A DNA stretch of 64,000 bases from Methylobacterium sp. GXS13 (GCF_001455965.1 NZ_LKKO01000069.1:1-64000); one strand, 5' to 3'; counted from the first letter of the stretch, positions 32,995 to 44,535 are shown. Made by a program: numbers and translations. The notes: generated from the letters alone by a model not told the origin.

Positions 32995-33995
32995 ACGTTC
33001 AGCTGAACAAGGCTGCCCTCGACCAGGCCACCAAGCTCCGCGCCGAAGCGGCGATCGAGCCGGATGCGGTCGCGACCGCCCCGGTGAAGAAAGAGACGCA
33101 GATCATCGCGATCTACGGCAAGGGCGGCATCGGCAAGTCGTTCACGCTGGCCAATCTCAGCTACATGATGGCCCAGCAGGGCAAGAAGGTCCTGCTGATC
33201 GGCTGCGACCCGAAGAGCGACACCACCTCGCTGCTGTTCGGCGGCAAGGCCTGCCCGACCATCATCGAGACCTCGACCAAGAAGAAGCTCGCCGGCGAGG
33301 CGGTGGCGATCGGCGATGTCTGCTTCAAGCGCGACGGCGTCTACGCCATGGAGCTCGGCGGCCCCGAAGTTGGGCGCGGCTGCGGCGGCCGGGGCATCAT
33401 CCACGGCTTCGAGCTGCTGGAGAAGCTCGGCTTTCATGAGTGGGGCTTCGACTTCGTCCTGCTCGACTTCCTGGGCGACGTGGTCTGCGGCGGCTTCGGC
33501 CTGCCGATCGCCCGGGACATGTGCCAGAAGGTCATCGTCGTCGGCTCGAACGACCTGCAATCGCTCTACGTCGCCAACAACGTCTGCTCGGCCGTCGAGT
33601 ATTTCCGCAAGCTCGGCGGCAATGTCGGCGTCGGCGGCCTGGTGATCAACAAGGACGACGGCACCGGCGAGGCCCAGGCCTTCGCCGACGCCGCCGGTAT
33701 CCCGGTCCTGGCCTCGATCCCGGCTGACGACGACATCCGCCGCAAGAGCGCGAACTACGAGATCATCGGTCGGCCGGAGAGCCGTTGGGGCAGCCTGTTC
33801 TCGGACCTGGCCGCCAACGTCGCGACGGCGGCGCCGCACCGGCCGACGCCGCTCACGCAGGACGGGCTCCTCGGCCTGTTCTCCAGCGATGTCACGGGCC
33901 GCGACGTGGTCCTGGTTCCTGCGACCCACGAGGACATGTGCGGCGTCGCCCACGTGACCAAGCCGTCCCTCGAAGTCGTCTACGACGAGGTTTGA
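32991..33995 (+). CDS. bchX: Chlorophyllide a reductase iron protein BchX
   Basis: NifH-like ATPase that passes electrons to BchYZ to reduce ring B of chlorophyllide a. 334 residues. P-loop IYGKGGIGKSFTLANLSYMM (about residues 36-55), DPKSDTTSLLFGGKACPT, switch region GGPEVGRGCGGRGIIHGF with a [4Fe-4S] ligand cysteine, and VVCGGFGLPIARDMC with the second. GTG 32991 forms a GTGA overlap with the bchC stop. bchY follows 3 nt later. Confidence 0.96.
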   Translation: MNVQLNKAALDQATKLRAEAAIEPDAVATAPVKKETQIIAIYGKGGIGKSFTLANLSYMMAQQGKKVLLIGCDPKSDTTSLLFGGKACPTIIETSTKKKLAGEAVAIGDVCFKRDGVYAMELGGPEVGRGCGGRGIIHGFELLEKLGFHEWGFDFVLLDFLGDVVCGGFGLPIARDMCQKVIVVGSNDLQSLYVANNVCSAVEYFRKLGGNVGVGGLVINKDDGTGEAQAFADAAGIPVLASIPADDDIRRKSANYEIIGRPESRWGSLFSDLAANVATAAPHRPTPLTQDGLLGLFSSDVTGRDVVLVPATHEDMCGVAHVTKPSLEVVYDEV

Positions 33996-33998
33996 GGC

Positions 33999-35543
33999 AT
34001 GGCCGTCTCCCTCGACATCTCCGACCTGCGGGCTCGTCCCCGCCCCGCCGCCCCGCCGGCCGAGGCGATCAACCTCGACGCCACGAAAGGCGACGGGCTG
34101 GGCTGCCATTCCGGCAAGGATGCGATGCGGGAAGCCGCGGAAGCGGCCGGGATGTCGGAAACCCTGGCGCAGCTCCGCAGCGATTACCCGCAGGGGCCGC
34201 ACGACCAGCCGCAGAGCATGTGCCCGGCCTTCGGCTCGCTCCGGCTCGGCCTGCGCATGCGCCGGACCGCCACGATCCTTTCGGGCTCGGCCTGCTGCGT
34301 CTACGGCCTGACCTTCACGTCGCATTTCTACGGCGCCCGGCGCAGCGTCGGATACGTGCCGTTCAATTCGGAGACCCTGGTCACCGGCAAGCTGTTCGAG
34401 GACATCCGCGACGCGGTCCACGCGACGGCCAAGCCCGAGGACTACGACGCAGTCGTCGTCATCAACCTCTGCGTGCCGACCGCCTCGGGCGTCCCGCTCC
34501 GCCTCCTGCCGAAAGAGATCGACGGCGTCCGGGTGATCGGCATCGACGTGCCGGGCTTCGGAGTCCCGACCCACGCCGAGGCCAAGGACGTGCTGGCTGG
34601 GGCCATGCTCAAGGTCGCCCGCACCGAGGCCGAACAGGGACCGGTCGCGACCCCGCGCGGCGGCCGCTCGGAGCGCCCGAGCGTGGCACTGCTCGGCGAG
34701 GTCTTCCCGGCCGACCCGGTGGTGATCGGCGCGCTGCTGGAGCCGTTGGGCCTCGCGGCCGGACCAGTCGTGCCGACCCGCGAATGGCGCGAGCTCTACG
34801 CTGCCCTGGATTGCGCCGCAGTGGCCGCGATCCACCCCTTCTACACCGCCTCGATCCGCGAGTTCGAGACCGCGGGCCGTCCCGTGATCGGATCCGCCCC
34901 CGTGGGCGTCGATGGAACCGCGGATTGGCTCGACCGGATCGGCGAGGCCTGCGGCGTCGCCCGGGCCACCGTCGAGGCCGCCAAGAACACGATCCTCCCG
35001 GGCATCCGCGGCGCCCTCGCCGCCATGCCGATCAAGGGTCGGATCACGCTGTCCGGCTACGAGGGCTCGGAACTGCTGGTGGCGCGGCTGCTCATCGAGA
35101 GCGGCGCCGAGGTCCCGTATGTCGGTACCGCCTGCCCGCGCACGCCCTGGTCCGAGGCCGACCGCGACTGGCTCGAGGCGCGCGGTACCGAAGTCCGCTA
35201 TCGCGCCTCGCTGGAGGACGACCTCTTCGCCCTCGACGCGCTGAAGCCGGATCTGGCGATCGGCACGACTCCGGTGGTGCAGCGGGCCAAGGAGCGCGGC
35301 ATGCCCGCCCTGTACTTCACCAATCTGATCTCGGCCCGCCCGCTCATGGGTGCGGCCGGCGCCGGCTCCCTGGCGCGGGTGATCAACGCGGCGCTCGCCA
35401 ACAAGCCCCGCTTCGACGCCATGCGCGACTTCTTCGAGGGCGTCGGCACCGGTCACGCGGCTGGCGTCTGGCAGGAAACCCCGCAGAAGCGCCAAGGCCC
35501 GAAGATCGAAGGCCCGAAGAAGCCGATCGGGGAGATGGCGTGA
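33999..35543 (+). CDS. bchY: Chlorophyllide a reductase subunit BchY
   Basis: NifD-like catalytic subunit of chlorophyllide a oxidoreductase. 514 residues. Conserved cysteines likely to bind the iron-sulfur cluster are in SMCPAFGSLRLGLRMRRT and LSGSACCVYGLTFTSHFYG; GCHSGKDAMREAAEAAGMSE is typical of the BchY N terminus. It forms a heterotetramer with BchZ that takes electrons from BchX. The stop overlaps the bchZ start by one base, implying coupled synthesis of the two subunits. Confidence 0.95.
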   Translation: MAVSLDISDLRARPRPAAPPAEAINLDATKGDGLGCHSGKDAMREAAEAAGMSETLAQLRSDYPQGPHDQPQSMCPAFGSLRLGLRMRRTATILSGSACCVYGLTFTSHFYGARRSVGYVPFNSETLVTGKLFEDIRDAVHATAKPEDYDAVVVINLCVPTASGVPLRLLPKEIDGVRVIGIDVPGFGVPTHAEAKDVLAGAMLKVARTEAEQGPVATPRGGRSERPSVALLGEVFPADPVVIGALLEPLGLAAGPVVPTREWRELYAALDCAAVAAIHPFYTASIREFETAGRPVIGSAPVGVDGTADWLDRIGEACGVARATVEAAKNTILPGIRGALAAMPIKGRITLSGYEGSELLVARLLIESGAEVPYVGTACPRTPWSEADRDWLEARGTEVRYRASLEDDLFALDALKPDLAIGTTPVVQRAKERGMPALYFTNLISARPLMGAAGAGSLARVINAALANKPRFDAMRDFFEGVGTGHAAGVWQETPQKRQGPKIEGPKKPIGEMA

Positions 35544-37009
35544 TGCTGATCCTCGATCACGACAGGGCCGGGGGCTACTGGGGCGCCGTCTACGTCTTCA
35601 CGGCGATCAAGGGCCTGCAGGTCGTCATCGACGGCCCGGTCGGCTGCGAGAACCTGCCGGTCACCTCGGTGCTGCACTACACCGACGCGCTGCCGCCGCA
35701 CGAATTGCCGATCGTCGTCACGGGCCTCGCCGAAGAGGAACTCGGCCGCCATGGCACCGAGGGCGCGATGAAGCGCGCCCATGCCACCCTCGATCCGGGC
35801 CAACCCAGCGTGGTGGTCACCGGCTCGATCGCCGAGATGATCGGCGGCGGCGTGACCCCCGAGGGCACCGGCCTCCAGCGTTTCCTGCCGCGCACCATCG
35901 ACGAGGACCAGTGGCAGGCTGCCGATCGCGCCATGCGCTGGCTCTGGCAGGAATACGGGGCCAAGAAGTTCGCCAAGAAGGGCATACCGGCCCGGCCCGA
36001 GAAGAAGCCCGGCGAGAAGCCCCGGGTGAACATCATCGGGCCGGCCTACGGCACCTTCAACATGCCCTCCGACCTCGCCGAGATCCGGCGGCTGATGGAG
36101 GGAATCGGCGCCGAGGTGAACCTGACCTTCCCGCTGGGTTCGCACCTCGCGGACGTGCCCAAGCTCGTCAACGCCGACGCCAACATCTGCCTCTACCGCG
36201 AGTTCGGCCGCCTGCTCTGCGAGGATCTGGAGCGGCCCTACCTGCAGGCGCCGATCGGCATCCTCTCGACAACCAAGTTCCTGCGCTCGCTGGGTGCGAT
36301 TCTCGGCCTCGACCCGGAGCCGTTCATCGAGCGCGAGCGCCACACCACGATCAAGCCGGTCTGGGACCTCTGGCGCTCGGTCACGCAGGATTTCTTCGGG
36401 ACCGCCAGCTTCGGGATCGTCGCCACCGAGACCTACGCCCGCGGCGTCCGGCACTTCCTCGAGGACGAGATGGGCCTCCCCTGCAACTTCGCGTTCAGCC
36501 GGTCGGCCGGATCGAAGCCGGACAACGAGGCCGTGCGCAAGGCCGTGATCGAGAAGCCGCCGCTGGTCCTGTTCGGCTCGTTCAACGAGCGGATGTACCT
36601 GGCCGAGGGCGGAGCCCGGGCGACCTACATCCCCGCCTCCTTCCCCGGGGCGATCATCCGGCGGCATACCGGCACGCCGTTCATGGGTTTCGCCGGCGCG
36701 ACCTACCTGGTTCAGGAAGTCTGCAACGCGCTGTTCGACACGCTCTTCCACATCCTGCCGCTCGCCCGCGACATGGATAAGGTCGAGGCCACCCCGGCGC
36801 GTCGCCATCGCGAGCTGCCCTGGGACGAGGCTGCGCGCGCGGCGCTGGACGATCTGGTCGAGGCGCAACCGGTGCTGGCGCGCATCTCCGCCGCCAAGCG
36901 CCTGCGCGACGCCGCCGAGCGCGCCGCCCGGACATCAGAATCCGCAGCCGTGGCCCCCGCCCATGTGGCGCGTGCCCGTGCCGATCTTGCCGGGGGAATC
37001 CCCGCATGA
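35543..37009 (+). CDS. bchZ: Chlorophyllide a reductase subunit BchZ
   Basis: NifK-like partner of BchY. About 488 residues from ATG 35543 (TGATG overlap); the in-frame GTG 35540 is equally possible. LILDHDRAGGYWGAVYVFTA and VIDGPVGCENLPVTSVLHYT (with a cluster-binding cysteine) open the protein. VNIIGPAYGTFNMPSDLAEI marks the second Rossmann domain. A PCP-red-type helical C terminus (ELPWDEAARAALDDLVEAQP) resembles the extension of BchB/BchZ proteins. The frame is open far upstream, but that part is a shadow of bchY. Confidence 0.95.
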   Translation: MLILDHDRAGGYWGAVYVFTAIKGLQVVIDGPVGCENLPVTSVLHYTDALPPHELPIVVTGLAEEELGRHGTEGAMKRAHATLDPGQPSVVVTGSIAEMIGGGVTPEGTGLQRFLPRTIDEDQWQAADRAMRWLWQEYGAKKFAKKGIPARPEKKPGEKPRVNIIGPAYGTFNMPSDLAEIRRLMEGIGAEVNLTFPLGSHLADVPKLVNADANICLYREFGRLLCEDLERPYLQAPIGILSTTKFLRSLGAILGLDPEPFIERERHTTIKPVWDLWRSVTQDFFGTASFGIVATETYARGVRHFLEDEMGLPCNFAFSRSAGSKPDNEAVRKAVIEKPPLVLFGSFNERMYLAEGGARATYIPASFPGAIIRRHTGTPFMGFAGATYLVQEVCNALFDTLFHILPLARDMDKVEATPARRHRELPWDEAARAALDDLVEAQPVLARISAAKRLRDAAERAARTSESAAVAPAHVARARADLAGGIPA

Positions 37010-37044
37010 ACCACCTTTCCGTTCCCCCGAGAGGAGACCTGACG

Positions 37045-37266
37045 ATGCGTACGATGGTCCCGACCGCGCGCCTGCACCAGGAAGCGCTGCAGTTCCGGCT
37101 GATCCTGGCCGCGACCTACCCGTGCTTCCTGGCCGCCGCCGCGTTCGCCCGCTTCAAGCCCGCCCGGGATGCGTCCCGCTCCGGCCTCGCCCCGGCGCCC
37201 CGCTCGGTCTTCGGCGAGGCCCGGGCCATGGCGGTCCAGACGATCCCCTTTGCCTTCATGGGCTGA
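37045..37266 (+). CDS. pufQ: PufQ-like protein
   Basis: 73 residues with one transmembrane helix (FRLILAATYPCFLAAAAFAR) and a tail VFGEARAMAVQTIPFAFMG. Rhodobacter PufQ is about the same length and has the same layout, ending in a similar I-P-phi-phi motif, and it sits in the same position before pufB. PufQ supports bacteriochlorophyll delivery to forming LH1-RC complexes. ATG 37045 has GAGGAG at 8-nt spacing. An upstream ATG at 37006, overlapping bchZ as ATGA, would add 13 residues. The 124 bp to pufB contain no gene. Confidence 0.7.
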   Translation: MRTMVPTARLHQEALQFRLILAATYPCFLAAAAFARFKPARDASRSGLAPAPRSVFGEARAMAVQTIPFAFMG

Positions 37267-37390
37267 ACGCCCTGTTCGAGACGCTTCCGTCCGGTGACGC
37301 GGGGGAAGTCAAGCCGTGACCGCCAAGGGCGCCACGGCGGAACCCGTCGCGCTTCGTCTGGAGCGCGGCCAACATACGGAGGTCTGAACG

Positions 37391-37627
37391 ATGGCCGGTG
37401 GACCCGTTGCAACAGAAAGACCGAGCAGCCTGTCCGGGCTGACGGAACCGGAAGCCAAGGAGTTCCACGCGATCTTCCTAACGAGCTTCCTCATCTTCAC
37501 GGCGATTGCCGTGGTCGCCCACATCCTCGTCTGGCTGTGGCGCCCGTGGCTCCCCGGACCGCAGGGCTACGCCTCCCTCGAGGGCGTCACCGATGCGGCC
37601 CGCGCCCTCGTCACGATGATCGGCTGA
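37391..37627 (+). CDS. pufB: Light-harvesting complex 1 beta subunit PufB
   Basis: 78 residues. LTEPEAKEFHAIFLTSFLIF continues through a single helix to VVAHILVWLWRPWLPG. The histidine in VVAHILVW is the expected axial ligand of bacteriochlorophyll (B880 type). GGAGG at 37379-37383 gives a strong ribosome-binding site. The C terminus is longer than in Rhodobacter by about 15 residues (PGPQGYASLEGVTDAARALV). It pairs with pufA 10 nt downstream. Confidence 0.95.
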   Translation: MAGGPVATERPSSLSGLTEPEAKEFHAIFLTSFLIFTAIAVVAHILVWLWRPWLPGPQGYASLEGVTDAARALVTMIG

Positions 37628-37637
37628 GGAGGATCGG

Positions 37638-37826
37638 ATGCACAAGGTCTGGTTACTGTTCGATCCGCGGCGCACGCTGGTGGCTCTGTTCACCTTCCTC
37701 TTCATCCTGGCGCTGCTGATCCATTTCATCCTGCTCTCGACCGACCGGTTCAACTGGCTGGAAGGTCCGAAGGCGAACAAGGCGGCGAGCAACATCACGC
37801 TCGTCCTGCCCAGCATGCCCGCCTGA
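37638..37826 (+). CDS. pufA: Light-harvesting complex 1 alpha subunit PufA
   Basis: 62 residues. HKVWLLFDPRRTLVALFTFL with the W-x-x-F-D-P-R-R motif, then a helix ending LIHFILLSTDRFNWLEG, is diagnostic of LH1 alpha. The histidine in LIHFI ligates bacteriochlorophyll. A strong hairpin in the 86-bp gap before pufL probably protects the pufBA segment of the mRNA. Confidence 0.95.
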   Translation: MHKVWLLFDPRRTLVALFTFLFILALLIHFILLSTDRFNWLEGPKANKAASNITLVLPSMPA

Positions 37827-37838
37827 TCCAGGCCGGCC

Positions 37839-37868
37839 GGGACCGCGGCGCACGAGGGCCGCGGTCCC
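37839..37868 (+). terminator. pufA-pufL intercistronic stem-loop (mRNA stabiliser/attenuator)
   Basis: GGGACCGCGGC (37839-37849) pairs perfectly with GCCGCGGTCCC (37858-37868) around 8 nt. In Rhodobacter an equivalent structure lets the pufBA transcript outlast pufLM mRNA, giving excess LH1 over reaction centres. No T-tract follows, so complete termination is unlikely. Confidence 0.8.
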
Positions 37869-37912
37869 CAAGATACCAAGACTGATTTCGGCCGGGCTGA
37901 GGAGTGTCCGCC

Positions 37913-38737
37913 ATGGCGATGCTGAGCTTCGAGCGAAAGTACAGGATCCGCGGCGGCACGCTGCTGGGCGGCGACCTGTTCGACTTCTGGGTCGGGCCGT
38001 TCTACGTCGGATTCTTCGGCGTGACCGGGCTGTTCTTCACCGTGCTCGGCACCGCCCTGGTGATCTACGGCGCGGCGATCGGACCGACCTGGAACGTCTG
38101 GCAGATCAATATCGCGCCGCCCGACATCAGCTACGGGCTGAAGCTCGCCCCGCTCAAGGAAGGCGGCCTCTGGCAGATCATCACGATGTGCGCGCTGGGC
38201 TCGTTCCTGTCCTGGATGATGCGCGAGGTCGAGATCTGCCGGAAGCTCGGCATCGGCTATCACGTGCCGGCCGCCTTCGGCATGGCGATCTTCGCCTACT
38301 TCACCCTGGAGGTAATCCGGCCGTTCCTGATGGGCGCCTGGGGCTACGGCTTCCCGTACGGCATCCTCAGCCACCTCGATTGGGTGTCGAACACCGGCTA
38401 CCAGTATCTCCACTTCCACTACAATCCGGCGCACATGCTGGCCGTGACGTTCTTCTTCACGACCACTCTGGCGCTGGCCATGCACGGCGGCCTGATCCTC
38501 TCGGCGACCAACCCGAAGAAGGGGGAGACCGTGAAGACCCCCGAGCATGAGGACACGTTCTTCCGCGACACGATCGGCTACTCGATCGGCACGCTCGGCG
38601 TCCACCGGCTCGGCCTGTTCCTGGCCCTGTCGGCGGGCTTCTGGAGCGCCGTCTGCATCGTGATCAGCGGGCCGTTCTGGACGCAGGGCTGGCCGCAATG
38701 GTGGGGCTGGTGGCTCAACCTGCCGGTGTGGCGCTGA
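37913..38737 (+). CDS. pufL: Photosynthetic reaction centre L subunit PufL
   Basis: 274 residues, five transmembrane helices. MLSFERKYRIRGGTLLGGDL and FDFWVGPFYVGFFGVTG are classical L-subunit sequences. The histidine-containing helices NPAHMLAVTFFFTTTLALAM and FRDTIGYSIGTLGVHRLGLF carry special-pair and iron ligands. ATG 37913 has GAGGAG at 8 nt; GTG 37904, inside that ribosome-binding site, is less likely. It forms the RC core with PufM. Confidence 0.97.
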   Translation: MAMLSFERKYRIRGGTLLGGDLFDFWVGPFYVGFFGVTGLFFTVLGTALVIYGAAIGPTWNVWQINIAPPDISYGLKLAPLKEGGLWQIITMCALGSFLSWMMREVEICRKLGIGYHVPAAFGMAIFAYFTLEVIRPFLMGAWGYGFPYGILSHLDWVSNTGYQYLHFHYNPAHMLAVTFFFTTTLALAMHGGLILSATNPKKGETVKTPEHEDTFFRDTIGYSIGTLGVHRLGLFLALSAGFWSAVCIVISGPFWTQGWPQWWGWWLNLPVWR

Positions 38738-38746
38738 AACAACGCA

Positions 38747-38768
38747 TCGCCCGCCGAGACTCGGGCGA
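38747..38768 (+). other. Hairpin in the pufL-pufM spacer
   Basis: TCGCCCG (38747-38753) pairs with CGGGCGA (38762-38768) around 8 nt. It lies in a 96-bp gap between pufL and pufM, two genes that are normally only a few bases apart in purple bacteria. It could tune the L:M translation ratio or mRNA decay. Confidence 0.5.
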
Positions 38769-38833
38769 ACCGATACCAAGGATCCAAGCCGGAGCCGCAC
38801 GACGCGTGCGGCCGACCGGGGGGAGGGCGGGCG

Positions 38834-39814
38834 ATGGCCTATTACCAGAACATCTTCACCCAGGTTCAGGTGCGTCCGCTGGAGCCGGAGAACGGCGTTC
38901 CGGTGAGCTCGAACGAGCGCGTCGGCAAGCCGTTCAACAGCTACCTGTTCGGCCTGCTGGGCAACAGCCAGGTCGGCCCGATCTACATCGGCTACGTCGC
39001 CGCTCTGTCGATGGTCTGCGGGCTGATCGCCTTCGAGATCATCGGCCTCAACATGTGGGCCTCGGTGAACTGGGATCCGGTTCAGTTCGCCCGGCAATTG
39101 CCCTGGCTCGCCCTGGAACCGCCCTTGCCGAAATACGGGCTGAAGATCCTGCCGCCGCTGAACGAAGGCGGCTGGTGGCTGATCGCCGGCTTCTTCCTCA
39201 CGGCGGCGATCCTGCTGTGGTGGGTCCATCTCTATCGCCGGGCGCGGGCGCTCGGCATGGGTACCCATGTGCCGTGGGCCTTCGCCTCGGCGATCTGGCT
39301 CTACCTGGTCCTCGGCTTCATCCGGCCGGTGATGATGGGCTCGTGGTCGGAGGCGGTGCCGTTCGGCATCTTCCCCCACTTGGATTGGACCGCGGCGTTC
39401 TCGCTCCGCTACGGCAACCTGTTCTACAACCCGTTCCACATGCTCTCGATCACGTTCCTCTACGGATCGACCCTGCTCTTCGCGATGCACGGGGGCACCA
39501 TCCTGGCCTGCTCACGCTACGGCGCCGACCGCGAGATCGACCAGATCGTCGATCGCGGCACCGCCACCGAGCGCGCCGCGCTGTTCTGGCGCTGGACCAT
39601 GGGCTTCAACGCCACGATGGAATCGATCCACCGCTGGGCCTGGTGGTTCGCGGTGCTGACCACGCTGACCGGCGGCATCGGCATCCTGCTCACCGGCACC
39701 GTGGTCGACAACTGGTACCTCTGGGCCGTCAAGCACGGCGTCGCCCCCTCCTATCCGCAGGTCTACGGCCCGATCGTCGACCCCGCCCATCTCGCACCCG
39801 GCATGAAGCCGTGA
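38834..39814 (+). CDS. pufM: Photosynthetic reaction centre M subunit PufM
   Basis: 326 residues. The N terminus YYQNIFTQVQVRPLEPENGV and GNSQVGPIYIGYVAALSM are canonical. YNPFHMLSITFLYGSTLLFA contributes the special-pair histidine. NATMESIHRWAWWFAVLTTL contains the iron-ligand Glu/His region and the quinone-binding Trp. A GGAGGGCGGGCG stretch precedes ATG 38834. Confidence 0.97.
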   Translation: MAYYQNIFTQVQVRPLEPENGVPVSSNERVGKPFNSYLFGLLGNSQVGPIYIGYVAALSMVCGLIAFEIIGLNMWASVNWDPVQFARQLPWLALEPPLPKYGLKILPPLNEGGWWLIAGFFLTAAILLWWVHLYRRARALGMGTHVPWAFASAIWLYLVLGFIRPVMMGSWSEAVPFGIFPHLDWTAAFSLRYGNLFYNPFHMLSITFLYGSTLLFAMHGGTILACSRYGADREIDQIVDRGTATERAALFWRWTMGFNATMESIHRWAWWFAVLTTLTGGIGILLTGTVVDNWYLWAVKHGVAPSYPQVYGPIVDPAHLAPGMKP

Positions 39815-39824
39815 GGAGGCCGTC

Positions 39825-40937
39825 ATGAAGACGATTCTGGCGGTGGTCGGCGGGGCGCTGGCCCTGTTCCTCACCATCGCGATGTTCGGGGGCGCGGGCT
39901 GGACCCATCCCCCCATGGCGGCCAAGCAGATCGGCTTCCGCGGCACCGGCATGGACCTGATCCGGACCCGGGCCGGGAACGAAGCGCTCTCGGCCGCCAA
40001 TGTCGCCCCGCCCCCCGCCGACCCGGCCGATGCGGGCGGCGAGAAGGCGTCGGCCGTCTACGAGAACGTCCAGGTGTTGGGCGACCTCTCGGCCGAGCAG
40101 TTCAACCGGCTGATGGTTTCGATCACCGAATGGGTGGCGCCTCAGCAGGGTTGCACCTACTGCCACAGCACCGAGAACATGGCCTCCGACGAGCTGTACC
40201 AGAAGCGGGTCGCCCGGCGGATGCTGCAGATGACCCAGACGATCAATTCGTCCTGGAAGGAGAAGCACGTCCACGAGGCGGGCGTCACCTGCTACACCTG
40301 CCACCGGGGCAATCCGGTGCCGGCCAACATCTGGTTCGACCGTCCCGTCCAGGGCGAGGGTAAGTTCAGGCCGCGCAACAACAGCCAGAACCTCGCCTCC
40401 GCGGAGGTCGGCAACACCTCGCTGCCCTACGACGTCTATCAGGCCTTCTACCAGCACAAGGAGACGTCCGAGGACGCGGTGCGGGTCAACGGGACGACGG
40501 CTCTGCCCGAGACGAAGGGCAAGCCGATCCAGGACGCCGAGAAGACGTTTGCGATCATGATCAGCATGTCGCAATCGCTCGGGGTGAACTGCACCTTCTG
40601 CCACAACACCCGGTCCGTGGCGCAGTGGGACACCAGCACGCCCAATCGGGTCCATGCCTGGTACGGCATCCGCATGGTGCGCGACCTGAACCAGGACTAC
40701 ATGGAGCCGCTCACCTCCACCTTCCCGCGCAACCGGCTCGGGCCGATGGGCGACGTGCCGAAGATCAACTGCGCCACCTGCCACAACGGCGCCAATAAGC
40801 CGCTCAACGGCGCCAACGTGATCGGCCCCTACCCGGAACTGTCGCACCCGACCATCGAAGCCAGTCTGCCGACCGGCGAGGCGAAGGATCCGATCCCGGG
40901 GACGAACATTCCGGCGCTCAAACCGTCCAAACCCTGA
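39825..40937 (+). CDS. pufC: Reaction-centre tetraheme cytochrome c subunit PufC
   Basis: 370 residues with four CxxCH heme sites: CTYCH (110-114), CYTCH (156-160), CTFCH (256-260) and CATCH (316-320). An N-terminal hydrophobic helix (VVGGALALFLTIAMFGGAG) serves as a signal anchor. No lipobox cysteine is present, so it is probably held by the uncleaved helix rather than lipid. It reduces the photo-oxidised special pair from the periplasmic side. It starts 10 nt after pufM and is the last photosynthesis gene before a strong hairpin. Confidence 0.96.
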   Translation: MKTILAVVGGALALFLTIAMFGGAGWTHPPMAAKQIGFRGTGMDLIRTRAGNEALSAANVAPPPADPADAGGEKASAVYENVQVLGDLSAEQFNRLMVSITEWVAPQQGCTYCHSTENMASDELYQKRVARRMLQMTQTINSSWKEKHVHEAGVTCYTCHRGNPVPANIWFDRPVQGEGKFRPRNNSQNLASAEVGNTSLPYDVYQAFYQHKETSEDAVRVNGTTALPETKGKPIQDAEKTFAIMISMSQSLGVNCTFCHNTRSVAQWDTSTPNRVHAWYGIRMVRDLNQDYMEPLTSTFPRNRLGPMGDVPKINCATCHNGANKPLNGANVIGPYPELSHPTIEASLPTGEAKDPIPGTNIPALKPSKP

Positions 40938-40946
40938 TGCGAGCGC

Positions 40947-40976
40947 ACGAAGCGCCGGACACATCCGGCGCTTCGT
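40947..40976 (+). terminator. Terminator hairpin of the photosynthesis superoperon
   Basis: ACGAAGCGCCGGA (40947-40959) pairs perfectly over 13 bp with TCCGGCGCTTCGT (40964-40976) with a 4-nt loop, 10 nt after the pufC stop. There is no T-run, as is common for GC-rich alphaproteobacterial terminators. Confidence 0.75.
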
Positions 40977-41055
40977 CGTGGGTCAGCGCCGGGGAACCGT
41001 CACGTGCTACGGGCGTCGACCGTGAACGGCCGAGCTCGGCCATTTGGAGGCGCCC

Positions 41056-41208
41056 GTGACTGTTACGATCTCGAACCTTCAGCCGCTGATTGCGATCCTG
41101 GCCGGGATCCTGATCCTGATCGTCCCGCGGCTGCTCAACTACATCGTGGCGATCTACCTGATTGTGGTCGGCGTGATTGGTCTCGGGCTGCTGCGCGGCC
41201 TCTCCTGA
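41056..41208 (+). CDS. DUF3096 small membrane protein
   Basis: 50 residues from GTG 41056 with a GGAGG ribosome-binding site 5 nt upstream. Sequence NLQPLIAILAGILILIVPRL followed by LNYIVAIYLIVVGVIGLGLL is the two-helix DUF3096 pattern. Its function is unknown; the family is widespread as short two-pass membrane proteins. It is separated from the photosynthesis operon by the pufC terminator hairpin. Confidence 0.8.
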   Translation: MTVTISNLQPLIAILAGILILIVPRLLNYIVAIYLIVVGVIGLGLLRGLS

Positions 41209-41364
41209 GACCCTCAGCAAGGTTAAGTCCTGACAGACCGCGCCGGGCGTCAGCCTGATGCGCACAAGCCCGCAATGCGTTCATCTTGCGTTGCGGTGCG
41301 GGATGGTCCAACCCGCGCCCATCAGCTCGGCCTGCGCCGGGTATCAGACACGGACGGGATCGAC

Positions 41365-44055
<2,691 letters not shown>

Positions 44056-44065
44056 CACCAGTCGA

Positions 44066-44102
44066 CCGTATCGGGGGGGCGTACACCGCCCCCCCGATAC
44101 GG
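44066..44102 (+). terminator. Strong hairpin after ppdK
   Basis: CCGTATCGGGGGGGCG (44066-44081) pairs perfectly over 16 bp with CGCCCCCCCGATACGG (44087-44102), with loop TACAC. It starts 11 nt after the ppdK stop. No T-tract. Confidence 0.8.
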
Positions 44103-44254
44103 GCCATCAACCAAACCAACCGAATCGCCGTTGATAAATGCTCGTCCCCGTTGAACGCGAGCTACGGTGGCACGTTTAGTGATTGAACCGACGGGTTGCG
44201 CGTGCTGGTAATCAGTCCGCCTCGGATCCAGCGTCAGGCGCCAGACTCCTCGCC

Positions 44255-44506
44255 ATGATTGATCGCAGCCTTTCTCCGCTGGACCTCGCCAATGGTGCAG
44301 CGGCCCCTGTGCCGCGGGCTGCGGTCAGGGCCTATCTGGCCTTGGTATCGGGCCTTGGCGCCATCATAACCGCCGTGATGCTGATAATGTCGGTCGCTTC
44401 CAACAGCGGTGGCGAGGCTGAGCGCATTGCCGACACGCAGGACGACGGTTACGCCGCGACCCTCGTCTCCGCTCTGGCGATCAATCTTTCCAAGCCGCTG
44501 CGGTAA
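44255..44506 (+). CDS. Small single-pass membrane protein of unknown function
   Basis: 83 residues from ATG 44255. A polar N terminus (IDRSLSPLDLANGAAAPVPR) precedes one hydrophobic helix (AYLALVSGLGAIITAVMLIM) and a charged tail (NSGGEAERIADTQDDGYAAT). No family is recognised and the ribosome-binding site is weak. It is convergent with the DUF882 gene 29 nt downstream. The frame could be extended to 44183, but that leader has no protein character. Moderate confidence only. Confidence 0.45.
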   Translation: MIDRSLSPLDLANGAAAPVPRAAVRAYLALVSGLGAIITAVMLIMSVASNSGGEAERIADTQDDGYAATLVSALAINLSKPLR

Positions 44507-44535
44507 GCACAGCCTGAACGTATACGATCGGACGG

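Noticed and set aside
33785..35540. Long upstream extension of the bchZ frame
   Set aside because: It lies entirely over bchY in another frame and is a composition shadow. bchZ starts at 35540/35543 where it overlaps the bchY stop.
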